64,000 bases of DNA from NCBI GenBank assembly GCA_963853835.1, contig OY970829.1, positions 9,344,446-9,408,445 on the forward strand, in the 5' to 3' direction. A program made the translations under genes and the position numbers. The notes beneath the pieces were generated by a model that saw only the letters and a list, made by a program, of their open reading frames with translations, searched no databases and was not told where the DNA came from. This DNA comes from Calendula officinalis (Eukaryota > Streptophyta > Magnoliopsida > Asterales > Asteraceae). This document shows, in pieces, positions 46,701 to 58,496 of the stretch (its first letter is position 1; every line of letters starts with the position of its first letter).

Positions 46701-47486
46701 ATATTATTTTATGAAGTGTAAGTTATAAAGGTGTTCGTTGAGTTTTACATCAAAATTTACATATTTTAATTTGAAAAATTATATTTGTAGTTTTTCTAAA
46801 AACCTTTTGCATGTATAATCCTTTAGTACGTCTAACGTTTGTTAATTTTTCTTTTTTTTTTAGAAATTAAACCGATAATCTTTTAAAATCACATATCTAG
46901 TCTTTTTTAATTAAAATGTCTAATAAACGGTAAACTAAATAATAATGACTTTCAATATAAGTTCTTTTAAATTAATAACTATATATGGAATTTAGGTTAA
47001 ATCTCAAAATACCATCATTGTAATATACTTTTTCTATAAATGAGTTAAATATGTATATACAAGTCACAAGTGTATACAATCTCTTAAAAATACTTACAAA
47101 AGATTATCACTATTACGGTGATATGTTTTAATATTGTATGGAAAAACTACATGAAATCCAGTTAGATAATTGTGTCACATACATGCTTTGACACATGCGT
47201 CACACTTAAACACTCGCCGAACATGTATTGTGTGAGATTCCTCTCATTTTGGCAGTCCAATTAAGTGTCAAATTTCATTTTATGTAATAACTGTACAATA
47301 CTTCACATGTGTTCATATTTTAAATATTTTATTTGTCTTTTTATAACATTCACATTTTATATGTTTAAGTTGCTCAACATGTCATATATGCGTCATATAT
47401 TTTACAAATAATTTACCTTATTTACATAGTTTATATAATATATTTTACATATTTTATATGTCTTATTCAATATTATATATTTATAT
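43737..47486. other. Intergenic, very AT-rich, repeats; no gene seen
   Basis: No recognisable protein. The stretch 44057-44150 holds the dispersed phrase GATGTAAATAGACACAATAG. A possible small MITE at 45556-45893 has GGGTATGGGCA ends. Parts of 46068-47270 recur at 48150-48690 and 63820-63940 (see separate entries). Confidence 0.45.
46068..46230. repeat. Dispersed repeat, first copy (second at 48150-48328)
   Basis: Both copies share GGTGTATTAGTCTTTTTGTG, a CATTTTCTGCATCTT / CATTTTCTACATCTT step and TTGTTGTCTCGGTTCT with similar spacing. Downstream at 47150-47240 and 48560-48650 both also share GAAATCCAGTTAGATAATTG and ACACATGCRTCACA. Confidence 0.7.
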
Positions 47487-47499
47487 GCTTCCTTCCTTT

Positions 47500-48022
47500 C
47501 TTTTTTTTGGAAACGGCAAATAGATTATAAAACGCCCAAACTTAGCAAGATACTAAGAGGGAAAACAAGTACAAGTACATACAATTTAAACGGAAGAAAT
47601 TCCCCAATCAACCCAATTACATGATATATTACTCCTATGTTTCACCCATAAATATGATGTAGAAATGATTTCACTCGCCGTGACTGAAAAAGACTTATGC
47701 ACCTTGTTAAAAACCACTTCATTTCTCGCCTTCCAAATACACCAAAGCATGCATTGAATAATCGTTGTTAAAACCTTCTTTTTCATAGGATGATTGCCCC
47801 AACCCGCATCAAATTCAATAAGTTCTACCACCGAATTAAATGTAGGAAGTGGAATGCCACACCAATTAAATATCCAAGATATCACCTCAAGAACATATGG
47901 GCATCGTATGAAAGCATGCTCAATATTCTCCTCTGCTTGATTACAAACTTTGCAAATATTGGAGTCAACATTTATGCCTCTTGATTCTAGACACTTTGCC
48001 ACCGGTAATCTTCCCAACCCAA
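47500..48022 (-). pseudogene. LINE (L1-type) 3' fragment with 13-bp target duplication
   Basis: The minus-strand frame (stop at 47586) reads GRLPVAKCLESRGI, CKVCNQAEENIEHAFIRCP and WCIWKARNEVVFNK, which is the zf-RVT tail of a LINE. The T-run at its left edge is the poly-A tail. GCTTCCTTCCTTT flanks it on both sides (47487-47499 and 48023-48035), so this is a complete 5'-truncated insertion event of 523 bp. Confidence 0.88.
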
Positions 48023-48149
48023 GCTTCCTTCCTTTTAATTGATATTTTCTAACCTAAACTCAACTTTATGTTAAATGAATTAAAAAAAATTGAATATCTC
48101 AAGTTTGAAGCTTCTTAAAATTAACTTGAATTAAATTCGTATTTAATTT

Positions 48150-48328
48150 TGCATGGCTTTTTGTCTTTGGGTGACTTCTAGGAGATTTGGTTGGTTTTCG
48201 TGGAGGTGTATTAGTCTTTTTGTGACAGGTGTATTGAGTTTTTGCTGACCATTTTCTACATCTTCGAAAAATAGTCGGTTGTGCTGACTTGTTGTCTCGG
48301 TTCTTTCACTCTTCATATTTGTTTTTGT
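48150..48328. repeat. Dispersed repeat, second copy (first at 46068-46230)
   Basis: See the shared phrases given for the first copy; similarity is clear but not complete. Confidence 0.7.
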
Positions 48329-48721
48329 TACATATAATAATTATTAGCTAAAAAAGTAACCTTAAATAAATAAGAAATTATAAAAGTAAACCAAGCATGA
48401 AAAAGAGTACTTTATTCATAAATGGATGACTTTTTATATTGTTTCTCAAACGACTGAAATGTGTGTATAAGAATGTGATGTAGGCAAGCTATTACAATAC
48501 CTTATAAAAATATCATCATTACGATCATATGAATTTTATGTTATTTTTTTAAAATAAACAACATGAAATCCAGTTAGATAATTGTGTCACATACTCACAT
48601 GCGGCATGCCCTTGACACATGCATCACATTTACACACTCACCGAACATATATTGTGACACTCCGCTGATCTTGGCAAGCCAATCAAGTAGGTGTTTAAAA
48701 AAACATGTAACTATTTACCTT

Positions 48722-48839
48722 AAATTTGTAGTTTAATGATATTAGAGATTAATATAAGATATTATCTGTAATTTATAGGTCATGAGTTTAAGTATAATTG
48801 TAGACAAAAAAAGAAGTAGATTATGTGCCGTTAAAAAAA
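48722..48839 (+). mobile_element. tRNA-derived SINE, copy 3 (diverged)
   Basis: TTGTAGTTTAATGATATTAG stands for box A, GTCATGAGTTTAAGT for box B, and GTAGATTATGTGCCGTTAAAAAAA for the 3' end with its tail. The target duplication is not clear. Confidence 0.6.
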
Positions 48840-49442
48840 GATATACAAGTATTTAAAAATATAGGTATCTGTAAATTCATATATCCAAATTTTCGAATAT
48901 ATATAAAAAAATTCAGAGTATCCAAAAAATATACAAAATATCCATTTGTTATTAAATAAAAATCTTAATATATTATTAAAAATTAAAAAAAAAATTACAA
49001 ACAGAAAATAAAAAGATAAAAAACTAAAATTTTTAAAATATTACTAAAAAAACTATTAAAAAGTAGAAAAACATCTCTCATCCCCTCTATCTCCTCGCTC
49101 TTCCTTTTGCCTCTATCTCTCTATCTTTCCCTCTTTCTACTCGTTACTTACGTCTTACCCGACGAGAATTAGGAAATAAACACTTTGTTTAAGATAATTT
49201 AAATCAAAGAAAAGAAAAAAAGGTAAAAGAAGATATTAAGTTGAAAATATTTCTCTTTTATGTGTTCTTGTGTTGGATAGAAAAGAAAAGAAAAGCATTG
49301 TTTTTCTGTGTTCCTGAGACGGAGAGAAAGGAAAAAAATTAACACATTTACAATTATATCCTTAAACAAATTAAGTAATGATAAGGTTAGTTTAGTAATT
49401 GCAATTAAATAAAATTTCTATTCTCTCCAAATCTTCCCACTT

Positions 49443-49590
49443 TTGGGAGGAAGATTATGAGAGAAAAAATTGCCATAATTTCTTTCCCCTTCTTTTTTTT
49501 TATAAAAAAAATTCTGGAACATAATAAAATTTTTATTTCCTTTATTTTCTCTTCTATTCTCTCCAAATTAAAACTCTGGAACACAGTGAA
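49443..49590. repeat. Dispersed repeat, second copy of 21862-22020
   Basis: Shares GGGAGGAAGATTATGA and AAATTAAAACTCTGGAACAC with the first copy in the same order. Confidence 0.65.
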
Positions 49591-49784
49591 AGTGTTGGTG
49601 CTAATGGTAATAAGAAAAATGATGAGAACAGAAGAGATTAGAGAACAACTCTTAGGCCTCTCCAAACAGTGACGCGTCACTAAATACATCAATAGTCTCT
49701 TCCCTACCCACGAGTTACTGACGAGGTCGTGCCAACAGTAACACATCACTAACTCATCTCCACTTAAAAAATATTAAAATATTA

Positions 49785-49799
49785 CCCCCCCCCCCCCCC
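49785..49799. repeat. C15 homopolymer
   Basis: Fifteen consecutive C after ATTA. Confidence 0.8.
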
Positions 49800-52259
49800 A
49801 CACAGCCCTTCCTACACCCCACCTCCCGTCTCCCCCTTGACGCCTCCCTACCGACGCATATTTGTGATAGGACGGTGCCAATGATGATGTGCATCAATAG
49901 CTACTAATGGAATAGTGATGACCTTGTGATGTATCATTGGCACGAGTCTTAGAAGAGTTTAAATGATCGTTTTACACTACATCAAATAATAAACATTTTA
50001 AATATAAACGTCTTCTTATTAGACTTTATTGCAAAAATTAACACCTTTAATCGATATCCAATTACTTCAAAACAAATATATAACTTAAAGTACATTTAAA
50101 AATAATTTAAAGCTGGATTAAAGAAACCAAATACAGTAAAAAAAATTTTAATTAGTACTCGTGAAATTAATAAACTCTCTAAAATAATAAATTTGTTTAG
50201 TCCCGACTTCGGCCAATGTAAAAAATTAAAAAAATCGATAAAATAATAAGATAATAATCTTTTTGAGATCCCTTTATAATTTTAGGTCCCAAGAAAATCA
50301 TAAATTAATAATTCATAAAAACTAAAAATAATATATTACACTATATTGAAATATGATTCAGTAATTCTCTGTGTTCCAATGCATATGAACACATTAGTTT
50401 CTAGTTTACATTGAGTCCTAAGGTTCGCTGCAAGGTAATGCTAAGAGGCATAGACTTATCTACCTCTTTAGAAGTATTTGGTATGTAAAATATAATTATT
50501 TAAAAACTTTTAAAATTAATAATTATTAATTTATCAATAAATTAAAAACTTTATAAATTAATAAATGGAATTTTCTAATATGTGCCCCTGAGGCACATCA
50601 CAATAATGTTACATGTCTTTTATGCCCCTACATTTAATTATCAAAAGCCTTCATTTTCAATTATGGTAAGGGTAAAATCGGTATAACACAAAAGTATTAA
50701 TGACTTATAAATATTGTTTTATTGTAAATAAGAAAATTTTAGTTTATTTAGTGTTCGTTTTCATGTCCTCATTGGGCACACATTAGTAAAACCCTTAGTA
50801 AATATCTCTGGTACCGACATTATTAATTTAAAGAATTTTTACTGTATGAAGATCACGAGGTAAAGTAAGCTAAAAACAAATACTCAATTATATTCAAGGT
50901 AGTCCTAATTTTTATGTATTCCCAAGAGACAAATCTTAGCAATTGGATCAAAAAATCCTTTAACCATCACCATCATCAAATCACATATGATTCAATATAC
51001 AATCACCACCACCAGCCACCACCACCACCAGCCACCGCCTACCACTTCCGCCGCCGACCACCGCAGGCCGCCGCTCTGTAGGCCGCAATCACATGTGATT
51101 GGATACGCAATCACATGTGACTGAAAGCAGCCGATGGGTGCGAGGTGTTTCCGGTGGTGGAGACGGTGACCGGCGACAATTTTGTATATAAATTATAAAC
51201 ATATAAATATACAAATACAAACAAAGATAGAAAAATACACAATTATAAATTTATTTCGGCATATTCAACCATTTTTAGAACTAAATATTTATATATATTT
51301 GGCACATACGACTCAGTAAATTTAATATGCCTAAAAAACACAGCTTATGTCAGATAAATGTGAACCAAGTTGGACTTTAACATACACAAATCTTAAACCC
51401 AAGACTCGAATCAAGGCATGGAGGCATGATTAACCTTAAGCATTTGCAAGGCTATGGGAAAGCCAAAACAATCTTTTTAAAACTATGCATACAATAGACA
51501 AACCTATAATATAACTGAGCTTCACTATCTCTTTCATGCCGATAACTTATAACTAAAGCACCTATGCAATTGCATCGCATAAGTGTGGAGCTTCACTTAA
51601 CACCCACTAGTAATACTCTTAGGCTGTAGGCTATAGGCAAGGTTCAAGAAAGCGTAAGGTGTGGTGTAGCGTGGCGGCATTATCAAGCCTAAAGTCGTAG
51701 CGGGCCACGACTTTTTTCAGGGCGTAACTTAACGCGACCAACTTTTTATTCAATTTATATATATACGTATATCAAATTAAAAAAATTATACATCTTTTAA
51801 TTTATATAACAATTCATAAATAAAGTTCAAATAAAGTGTTACATCTAAATTTATAATTATATATGTCATCATTTTTTAAAAAAAAATTCATTTTTTTCAG
51901 CCGCCTTACAAAAAACTCGTCATAAGTCGTGCCTTATCACACATGATCTCACGTCACGCCTAGCCTAGCCGCCATGGTTTGTTTCGTAACGTCGACGCCG
52001 CGCCTCACGCCTTGGCGACACCATGACGCGTTTTTTAGAACGTTGGCTATAGGTAGCACCGGTCACGTTATTTGGAGGAAAATATCCACTACACCACCAA
52101 ACTCTACCAAATATGAAGGCCCCCCATGTAGTCACCACCGGACCATGAAACCCCCTCATGGCGCGTGTAGGGGGAGGGGGTGTGGTGGCGGTGAGAGATG
52201 TTCCTTGGCAACTACTATGTTGAAGGCACCACCACTGACCATGATATGGTAATACCCAT

Positions 52260-53369
52260 ATCGGGTAGCTTTAGACTTTTAATCCAACTATATACAATAA
52301 CAATACTCCTACCACGCATGAGTACATTTTAAATTTCAAGGCCCTTTAATTACTGAAAATGAAACCATAAAATAGCCTATAGGTGAAATACATAATACTC
52401 CGTAATAGATATATGGAATTTTTTATTGTATGTTCTAGAAACATACATCAAGTACATTTAACGAGAAAAATTTCATTTAAACAGAATATTATATTTAATA
52501 CGTATTCTAAATTATATAAATTAAAGTTCATTAATTTAATCAATACGAATTTAAAAAATAATTATTTCACTAAATATATCAAATATATATCCAGGTTAAA
52601 ACAATATAGATATATACATAATATATTACTCCTACCAAATACCAATACTTGCATTATTTTGAGTTTTCAAGTTCTTTAATAGTGAAAATAACCCCTGCAA
52701 TCGAGGTGGAATAGATAGTGATATTACAATCTTATAAACCGATGTAAATAGACACAGTAGACATGACCAATCAAACTATTATATAAATATAAACTTATTA
52801 ATTTATAGATGGATGACATTTTATTATATTAATTTAAAAATGTGTATATATAATTAGCAATGAGCATAAAAAGCGGGAGATTAAAATTGAAACTGAAACC
52901 GCTTCAGAATTGCCGCTTATGGATCAAAAACCGCTTTAGAGGAAAAATCCACCCTACCAGGTTACCACCACAGTCACTCAAATGTGGAGTGCCCCTCACA
53001 ATGTAAGGAAATTCATCTACCACATGGCGTGACACGCTTGGTTGTGGCCAATGTCGGACCACGAAACCCCTCACAATGTTAGGAAATTCCTCCACCTCGA
53101 TTGAGTAGCTTTAGACTTTTTATCCAAATATATACGATGCATTACTCTTACCCCATATGGTACATTTTAATTTCAAGGCCCTTTAATTACTGAAAATGAA
53201 ATCCTACGATAGCATATAGGTGAAATAAATAATAACAGATATATGGATTTTTAATGTATACTTTAATGACATACATTAGATACATTTAATTAAATAATTA
53301 TTTTCATATAAACATAATATCATATTTAATACATCTTATAAATTATTTAAAAATTAATGTTATTTAATA
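52260..53369. repeat. Dispersed repeat family R, two adjacent copies
   Basis: GTAGCTTTAGACTTTT, TTTCAAGGCCCTTTAATTAC and TATAGGTGAAATA occur in the same order from 52264 and again from 53105, so the unit is about 840 bp here. Between them, TGTAAATAGACACAGTAGAC and ATAGATGGATGACATTTT match the block at 62541-62760. A diverged hAT end (AGCAATGAGCATAAAAAGCG, 52853) also matches the element at 63114. Confidence 0.65.
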
Positions 53370-53634
53370 CTCCATCCGTCACACAAAGAAGTTTATATTT
53401 CTCTTGGCCATAAGATTTGAATTGATAGTTAGTGGTGTGGTCAATAGTAATACTTTTGATTAAAATATAAGGTTGGATTATAGAGAAGAAAGATAATTGG
53501 TGTATATTAATGGTGTGGTTCTTAGTAATAATAATATTTTATTATGTGGGGTCCATCAAATGTGAGAAATGTGAACTTTTTTCTGGGACAAAAGTTTAGT
53601 GAGAAATGTGAATTTTTTTGTGGGACGGAGGGAG
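53370..53634. mobile_element. Stowaway-like MITE, family S1, copy C
   Basis: CTCCATCCGTCACACAAAGA on the left and GTGGGACGGAGGGAG on the right bound 265 bp, flanked by TA. Internal text matches copies A and B. Confidence 0.88.
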
Positions 53635-55478
53635 TACAAATTAAAAAATAATCATTTCATTAAATACATCTAATAAATATTCAGGTTAAAATATACATAT
53701 GCCAATACTCCTACTACATATAGGGTTGTTCGTTTGCTTGGATTGGTTTTATCCTAACCAAATAGTTTAAACCAAATAAAATATGATTTATTAAAAGTTG
53801 AAACCAAACCATTCTAAAAACCAAACCGATTCGAACCAAATTACAATTCGTTTGTCCGATTTCCATAATTTGGTTTCTCCTTGATATATTTCTCATTGAA
53901 GATGAGCACAAGACTTCAAAATAACAAAACATTTATAATATTATGTTTGAGATCGTTTCTGTATGTGGATTACATGTTGAACAACTTTAAAAGAAAGTAA
54001 ATTAAGTTTATGGCTTTTAGACTTATGAGATATTGGTATTCTATAAATATAATATAAATGAATTGAATAATTGTAAGATTTTAAAAAAAAAATAATATAT
54101 ATTACTATTCGGTTTGTTTGGACAATCTGATTCTTACAATGGAAACCGAATTTGTTGTGCGTTTATATTATGTTTATAATGGATGAGCGAGGTGTCAATT
54201 CGCTCACACTTTTGAGTTTTAATTGTATTATCAAAAATTAATTTTTACACGCCCAATTCTACTTCATTCACGTTATTGATTAACCATGATTATAATAATA
54301 ATGACAGGGGTTTTAATTAAACTAAACTAAATATGTTATTATCATTATGAATATCCACTCAAATAAAGTCGTGCTAGTTATTAAAGAGCTAATCACATTG
54401 AAACGAAAATGCACACATAGGTTGCTCATACACTCACCAGACTATCGTATAAGGTATCCTATTAAACATAAAAGCATCACTCCCTTATTGTTGGTGCGGT
54501 CGCCAGTAAACAATAAGAAATAAAAACTTAATAACCTCGTAACGGGAATATGTCATATATTACTGTGTCAATCCAACACCACAAGATGGTCAATGAGCAA
54601 ATGTTAGATTATTTTGTTAACATGCTAAGTATATCAAGATTGTTCACTTACAATCGAGAGGGTATCCATATGACCTAACTAAACCATTAAGCTACATTAT
54701 CATGTGAGCTAAGCCATGACTTAACAATGCAATAAAACATAACAACTAACAACATGCAATACTCAATGTTCAAAACTAACGAGATAAACAACTAATTTAT
54801 TTAAGTTATATATACACTTAGACACAAACTTGCCACATCCATGTCTAAGGCATACAAAACCTACTTATTACAATATGCAAATCAACATAAACACACATAG
54901 ATATATATATATTTATATAAAAACATAGAGTAGCGTACTATGCATAATATAAAGGATAAAGAGAGGTACCGATTCAATTAGATTGACAAGAACTTGCGAC
55001 TCCAAGAATCGAGCACTTCGACTATGACAACATCTAATATAAGTGAGATGAGGAGGATACCCCTCACTATCTTGACCCTCCTCATTATCTAGAGAACACT
55101 TGTATGAAGGGTTTCACTGACTTCTAAAGTCAAACCTAGTCATACTGATTCGAACCATAACTGATATGAACATGAACTTGTTCATACCGGTTGAATCAAC
55201 TAGCTAGTTTAATCCCTAAAAGCGGACCTGAGATTAAACTTAATCCTTAAACCCTAAAGGATTAGAATCTTTGAAATCTAAATAAGATTAACATGAAAAA
55301 GAAAAGCTTGTACAAAAAACTCGAACACACACACAACTTATGTGTATTCGACGAACCACCAAGAACCCTAGGGTTCTTGGTGTCGTCGACCGTACAAAAG
55401 GAAGAGGGAAACAAATATTTCCAATTAATACCTTAGTTGCTCAAGATTGATCCACCTTCTAGGCGGTTACTTGCAACG
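53635..55478. other. Repeat-derived intergenic DNA; no gene seen
   Basis: About 53721-53880 has AACCAAACCGATTCG-type text of an old hAT MITE. The stretch 54400-55478 (GTTGCTCATACACTCACC, AAGAACCCTAGGGTTCTTGG) has the look of a retroelement LTR or leader that continues after the Ty3-type insertion at about 60659. It could not be classified. Confidence 0.4.
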
Positions 55479-56891
55479 ATGATTGTAACATCCTAAAACT
55501 GGCCTAGTAGTTTTAGGTAAATATTGGTATTTGATAAATGTCTATTTGACTTTATGTGAAATGAATTGATTAAATATTAAAAGGATTGTTTGACCTTTTA
55601 TCCTTTTGCGATATTTTAATCAAGGGATTAAAATATCCGGTTTCTGAAATGTTTAAACGATTTTGTGATTTTTATATCTTTAGATTCCTTGTCGGATTTC
55701 GTTTCCTGAAATGCTTTCGTTTTTTAAATTGGAGTTCGTTTGGTATTTTAAATAAATTAACTACGAAAGGGACTTTTTATATTGTATTGCTTAAAATAAA
55801 AGAAAAGTCTAGTGGGACCCCTTGTGTGATTCTCGGCAGAAGTGAGGGGGGGATTGGGGACCCTTTTCCTTCTTCTCTTTTGTCACCCTTATCCATTCCT
55901 CCATATATCTCCATATATCTCTCTCTCTCTCTCTAGCCGTTCTCTCTCTAGATTCTCTTTAAAGAAAACCCACATACAAGTACTTGTGTTCTTGAGATTT
56001 TGAAGAAAACCCATCACGATCCTTCCACCTTTAGCCTAGATTCCGAATTTGTGCAAGGATTTGGGTAAGCTTTTGTCCCTTGTATGTTTGTTCTTGGTTT
56101 TCTTGCAAAGTGATAAACTAGGGTTTTGGGTTTTGTAAGATCTTTGTTAGTTGGTTATAATGATGATATCTTTATGTTTAGAAGGGTTTATAGCTTGATT
56201 AAATGGAAGTTCTTGTTAGTGGTTCATGGTGTGTGTGTGAGTTTATGGGTTGTGGGTGTATTTTGTTGTATGAGTACAAGTATTTTAACAAGGTACAAGT
56301 ATTTAAACAAAGTGTATAAGTGTGTGTGTGCGTGAGTGTGTTTTGTGTGTGCGGAGGTGTGTGTGTGTAATTTGGGTGGTTTTGACTTTGTGTTTTGAAG
56401 GGATAGTAATAATGCAAGATTCTAACATCATAAGGTGTACAAGTAATTTGTAAAAAAAATGTGGATGTTTCCTAAATAAACACATAGAAAAAGATAAATA
56501 AATAAAAAGTTATTTACATGTTAGTTTATAATAAGTCCAAATACTTGGTTTAGAAAAGTGTTAATCTTCTTGAATTGGTTATCTAGTTATAACTTGCTTG
56601 ATGTGGTATTATATGGTTGTTTATGACTTTAAAAAATGAAATTGTTAGTTATATTGTTTGTATGGAATTTATGTCATAATATGAACTAGTTATTGGGTTT
56701 AAGTGATTAGTTGGTGTAAAATGTTATTTGTGGGTTTTATGACTTATAATGCTAGTTATGTTGAAATAACATGTTGCAAAAGTTATTTTTGGTGTTTGGC
56801 AAGTTATAAGGTAATTTGGTGAAAGTGTTAGTTCTAAAGTGTTTGGATGGTTTATATTCAAGATATGAGCTGATAATTGGAAAAATGTTAC

Positions 56892-57203
56892 TTCCTCCGT
56901 ATCAAAATAAGTGACACACTTTCCATTTTGGGGTGTATCAAAATAAGTGACACATTTTGAAAACTTTCCTTATTTGATAAAAATAGTGGGACCCATACCC
57001 ACTAACTATCCACTTTAATAAAGTGAAATTACCCTTATACCTTTACTTTTACTTTTAAAATTCATTAATATCACTTTATTCAAGGAAAGTGGGACCCATT
57101 CTCCACTAACTATGTACTTTAATATATTTTAACCCCTACTTTAATCTTTTGCCTCAAAATACGTGTAAGCCAATTTGTGTCACTTATTTTGATACGGAGG
57201 AAG
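56892..57203. mobile_element. Stowaway-like MITE, family S2, copy B, nested in the Ty3-type LTR
   Basis: CTTCCTCCGTATCAAAATAA and TTATTTTGATACGGAGGAAG are perfect inverse ends with TA on both sides. A second subterminal copy of ATCAAAATAAGTGACACA lies just inside the left end. Confidence 0.92.
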
Positions 57204-57677
57204 TAATATTAGTCTAGAAATAGAATTTGGCATTTTGAAATGACTAGTTAGTCATGAATTATTAAATGATATGACTATAGCTTTAAAGTTGTGTTTGGAA
57301 AGTGACAAAGTCAAATATGGAGTTTTGACCCGTTTGGTGTAGAATGTGTATTTTGGTTAGTTGACTTGAATTATGGAATTATGATATGAATATGACTTGA
57401 ATAGTTATTATTGCAAGTGTTTAGATGTCATTTGTGTCAAAAGTTAGTTTGTGAACTTATTTAACTTTGTTTATAGAATTGGTGGAATTATGTACTAATT
57501 CGGTATTCTTTGGATTCACAGGAAAACGGGAGGACAACTCAGTGACATTAGACTACTGAGTTGGTGACAAGGAGAAGGTTACGGTGAGTGGATCTAACTT
57601 CCAACTTGTGTTTGGTTACAATTGGTTTGGTATTTGCATACTTGTTAAAATGCAGGAAACCATTGGCAGCTATGGGA

Positions 57678-57839
57678 GTTCGCGACGCGAACTATGGTTC
57701 GCGGTCGCGAACTATAGACAGTGAGTTTGGGTTTGGATCGGGAACTCTTCGCGGGCCAATTCGTGGACGCGAACCACAGTTCGCGACGCGAACTTGAGGT
57801 TGGCGACGCGAACTTGCCTGCGATGCATTTCGACGCGAT
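57678..57839. repeat. Cluster of CpG-rich palindromes in the Ty3-type LTR
   Basis: GTTCGCGACGCGAAC (57678), GTTCGCGGTCGCGAAC (57697) and GTTCGCGACGCGAAC (57779), with partial forms between and after, stand within 160 bp of otherwise AT-rich DNA. A similar CGCGTCGCG-rich stretch occurs at 61420-61670. Confidence 0.8.
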
Positions 57840-58484
57840 TTTTCGTAACTAGCTTGCTTGTTTGGTACCTATTTACTTGTGTTAAGTTAAATAGGTTATG
57901 TGCACATATGTGAAGAGGCTTTGCTTAATTGGTAGCAACAACTCGGTTAGTGGGCAACCGAGGTTTGAGAAGTCAGTGCGCTGGGCATAGTGTATCGACT
58001 AATGGGTGGAATGGACCTTACATGTATGCGTTACACGTAAGGGGGTTTACCCAGGGAGTTGGGTACAGGCCTTCGGTTACCATTGTTAGGCCAACAATGG
58101 TTTAAGGCTCCGGCAGGACCCCGAGCTTCTTGAACAAACAGTGATTATGTGGTTATGTGGCTTTTCGATCGTGAAGATGTTTGTACTTGCTTGTTGTGCT
58201 CTACAGAATTTGCAGGTTATGTTCATTCACTTAGCTTTGTGCTAATCCCTCCCTCGTTGACTCTTTTCAGGTTGATCGGTGCCTTGGACGGAATGGATGA
58301 CCAAGCTCAATTGGATATGTTTTGTAAAATGAGCCATGTCGTTTATTAACACTGTTTAAATATTATTATTTGGAGTTTATTTTGGGACGTTTGGTTTGTA
58401 AACCTAAACCTAAAACTTATCTATTATCTTTATGCTTCCGCACCTTTAAAAAAAACGCTTTCTAAATTTTGCGGTGTTACAACT

Positions 58485-58496
58485 TGGTATCAGAGC
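58485..58496 (+). other. Primer-binding site for initiator tRNA-Met
   Basis: TGGTATCAGAGC three bases after the long LTR. Confidence 0.9.

Larger units (their letters stand above)
48840..52259. other. Intergenic, AT-rich; no gene seen
   Basis: The stretch 49443-49590 is a second copy of the repeat at 21862. A C15 run lies at 49785-49799. Around 51000-51180 there is a CCACCACCAG / CCGCCG-rich island, and around 51600-52060 a stretch with GGCGTAACTTAACGCG and TCACGCCTTGGCG phrases that looks like an old repeat. None of the frames resembles a known protein. Confidence 0.4.
55484..58481 (+). mobile_element. Long Ty3-type LTR (5' LTR, about 3 kb), with nested MITE
   Basis: The unit starts TGTAACATCCTAAAACTGG and ends GCGGTGTTACA, and a tRNA-Met primer site follows after three bases. 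TGTAACA/TGTTACA ends and a length near 3 kb are typical of Tekay-like chromovirus LTRs. A CT microsatellite (55919-55938) follows a TATATCTC stretch that may be the promoter. A 312-bp Stowaway-like MITE sits inside. The region near the right end is unusually rich in CpG palindromes. ATGAT precedes the LTR and recurs at 60654-60658, but no 3' LTR is seen. Confidence 0.75.

Noticed and set aside
55586..55936. 116-residue frame in the long LTR
   Set aside because: It ends in the CT microsatellite and shows no domain; chance frame inside an LTR.
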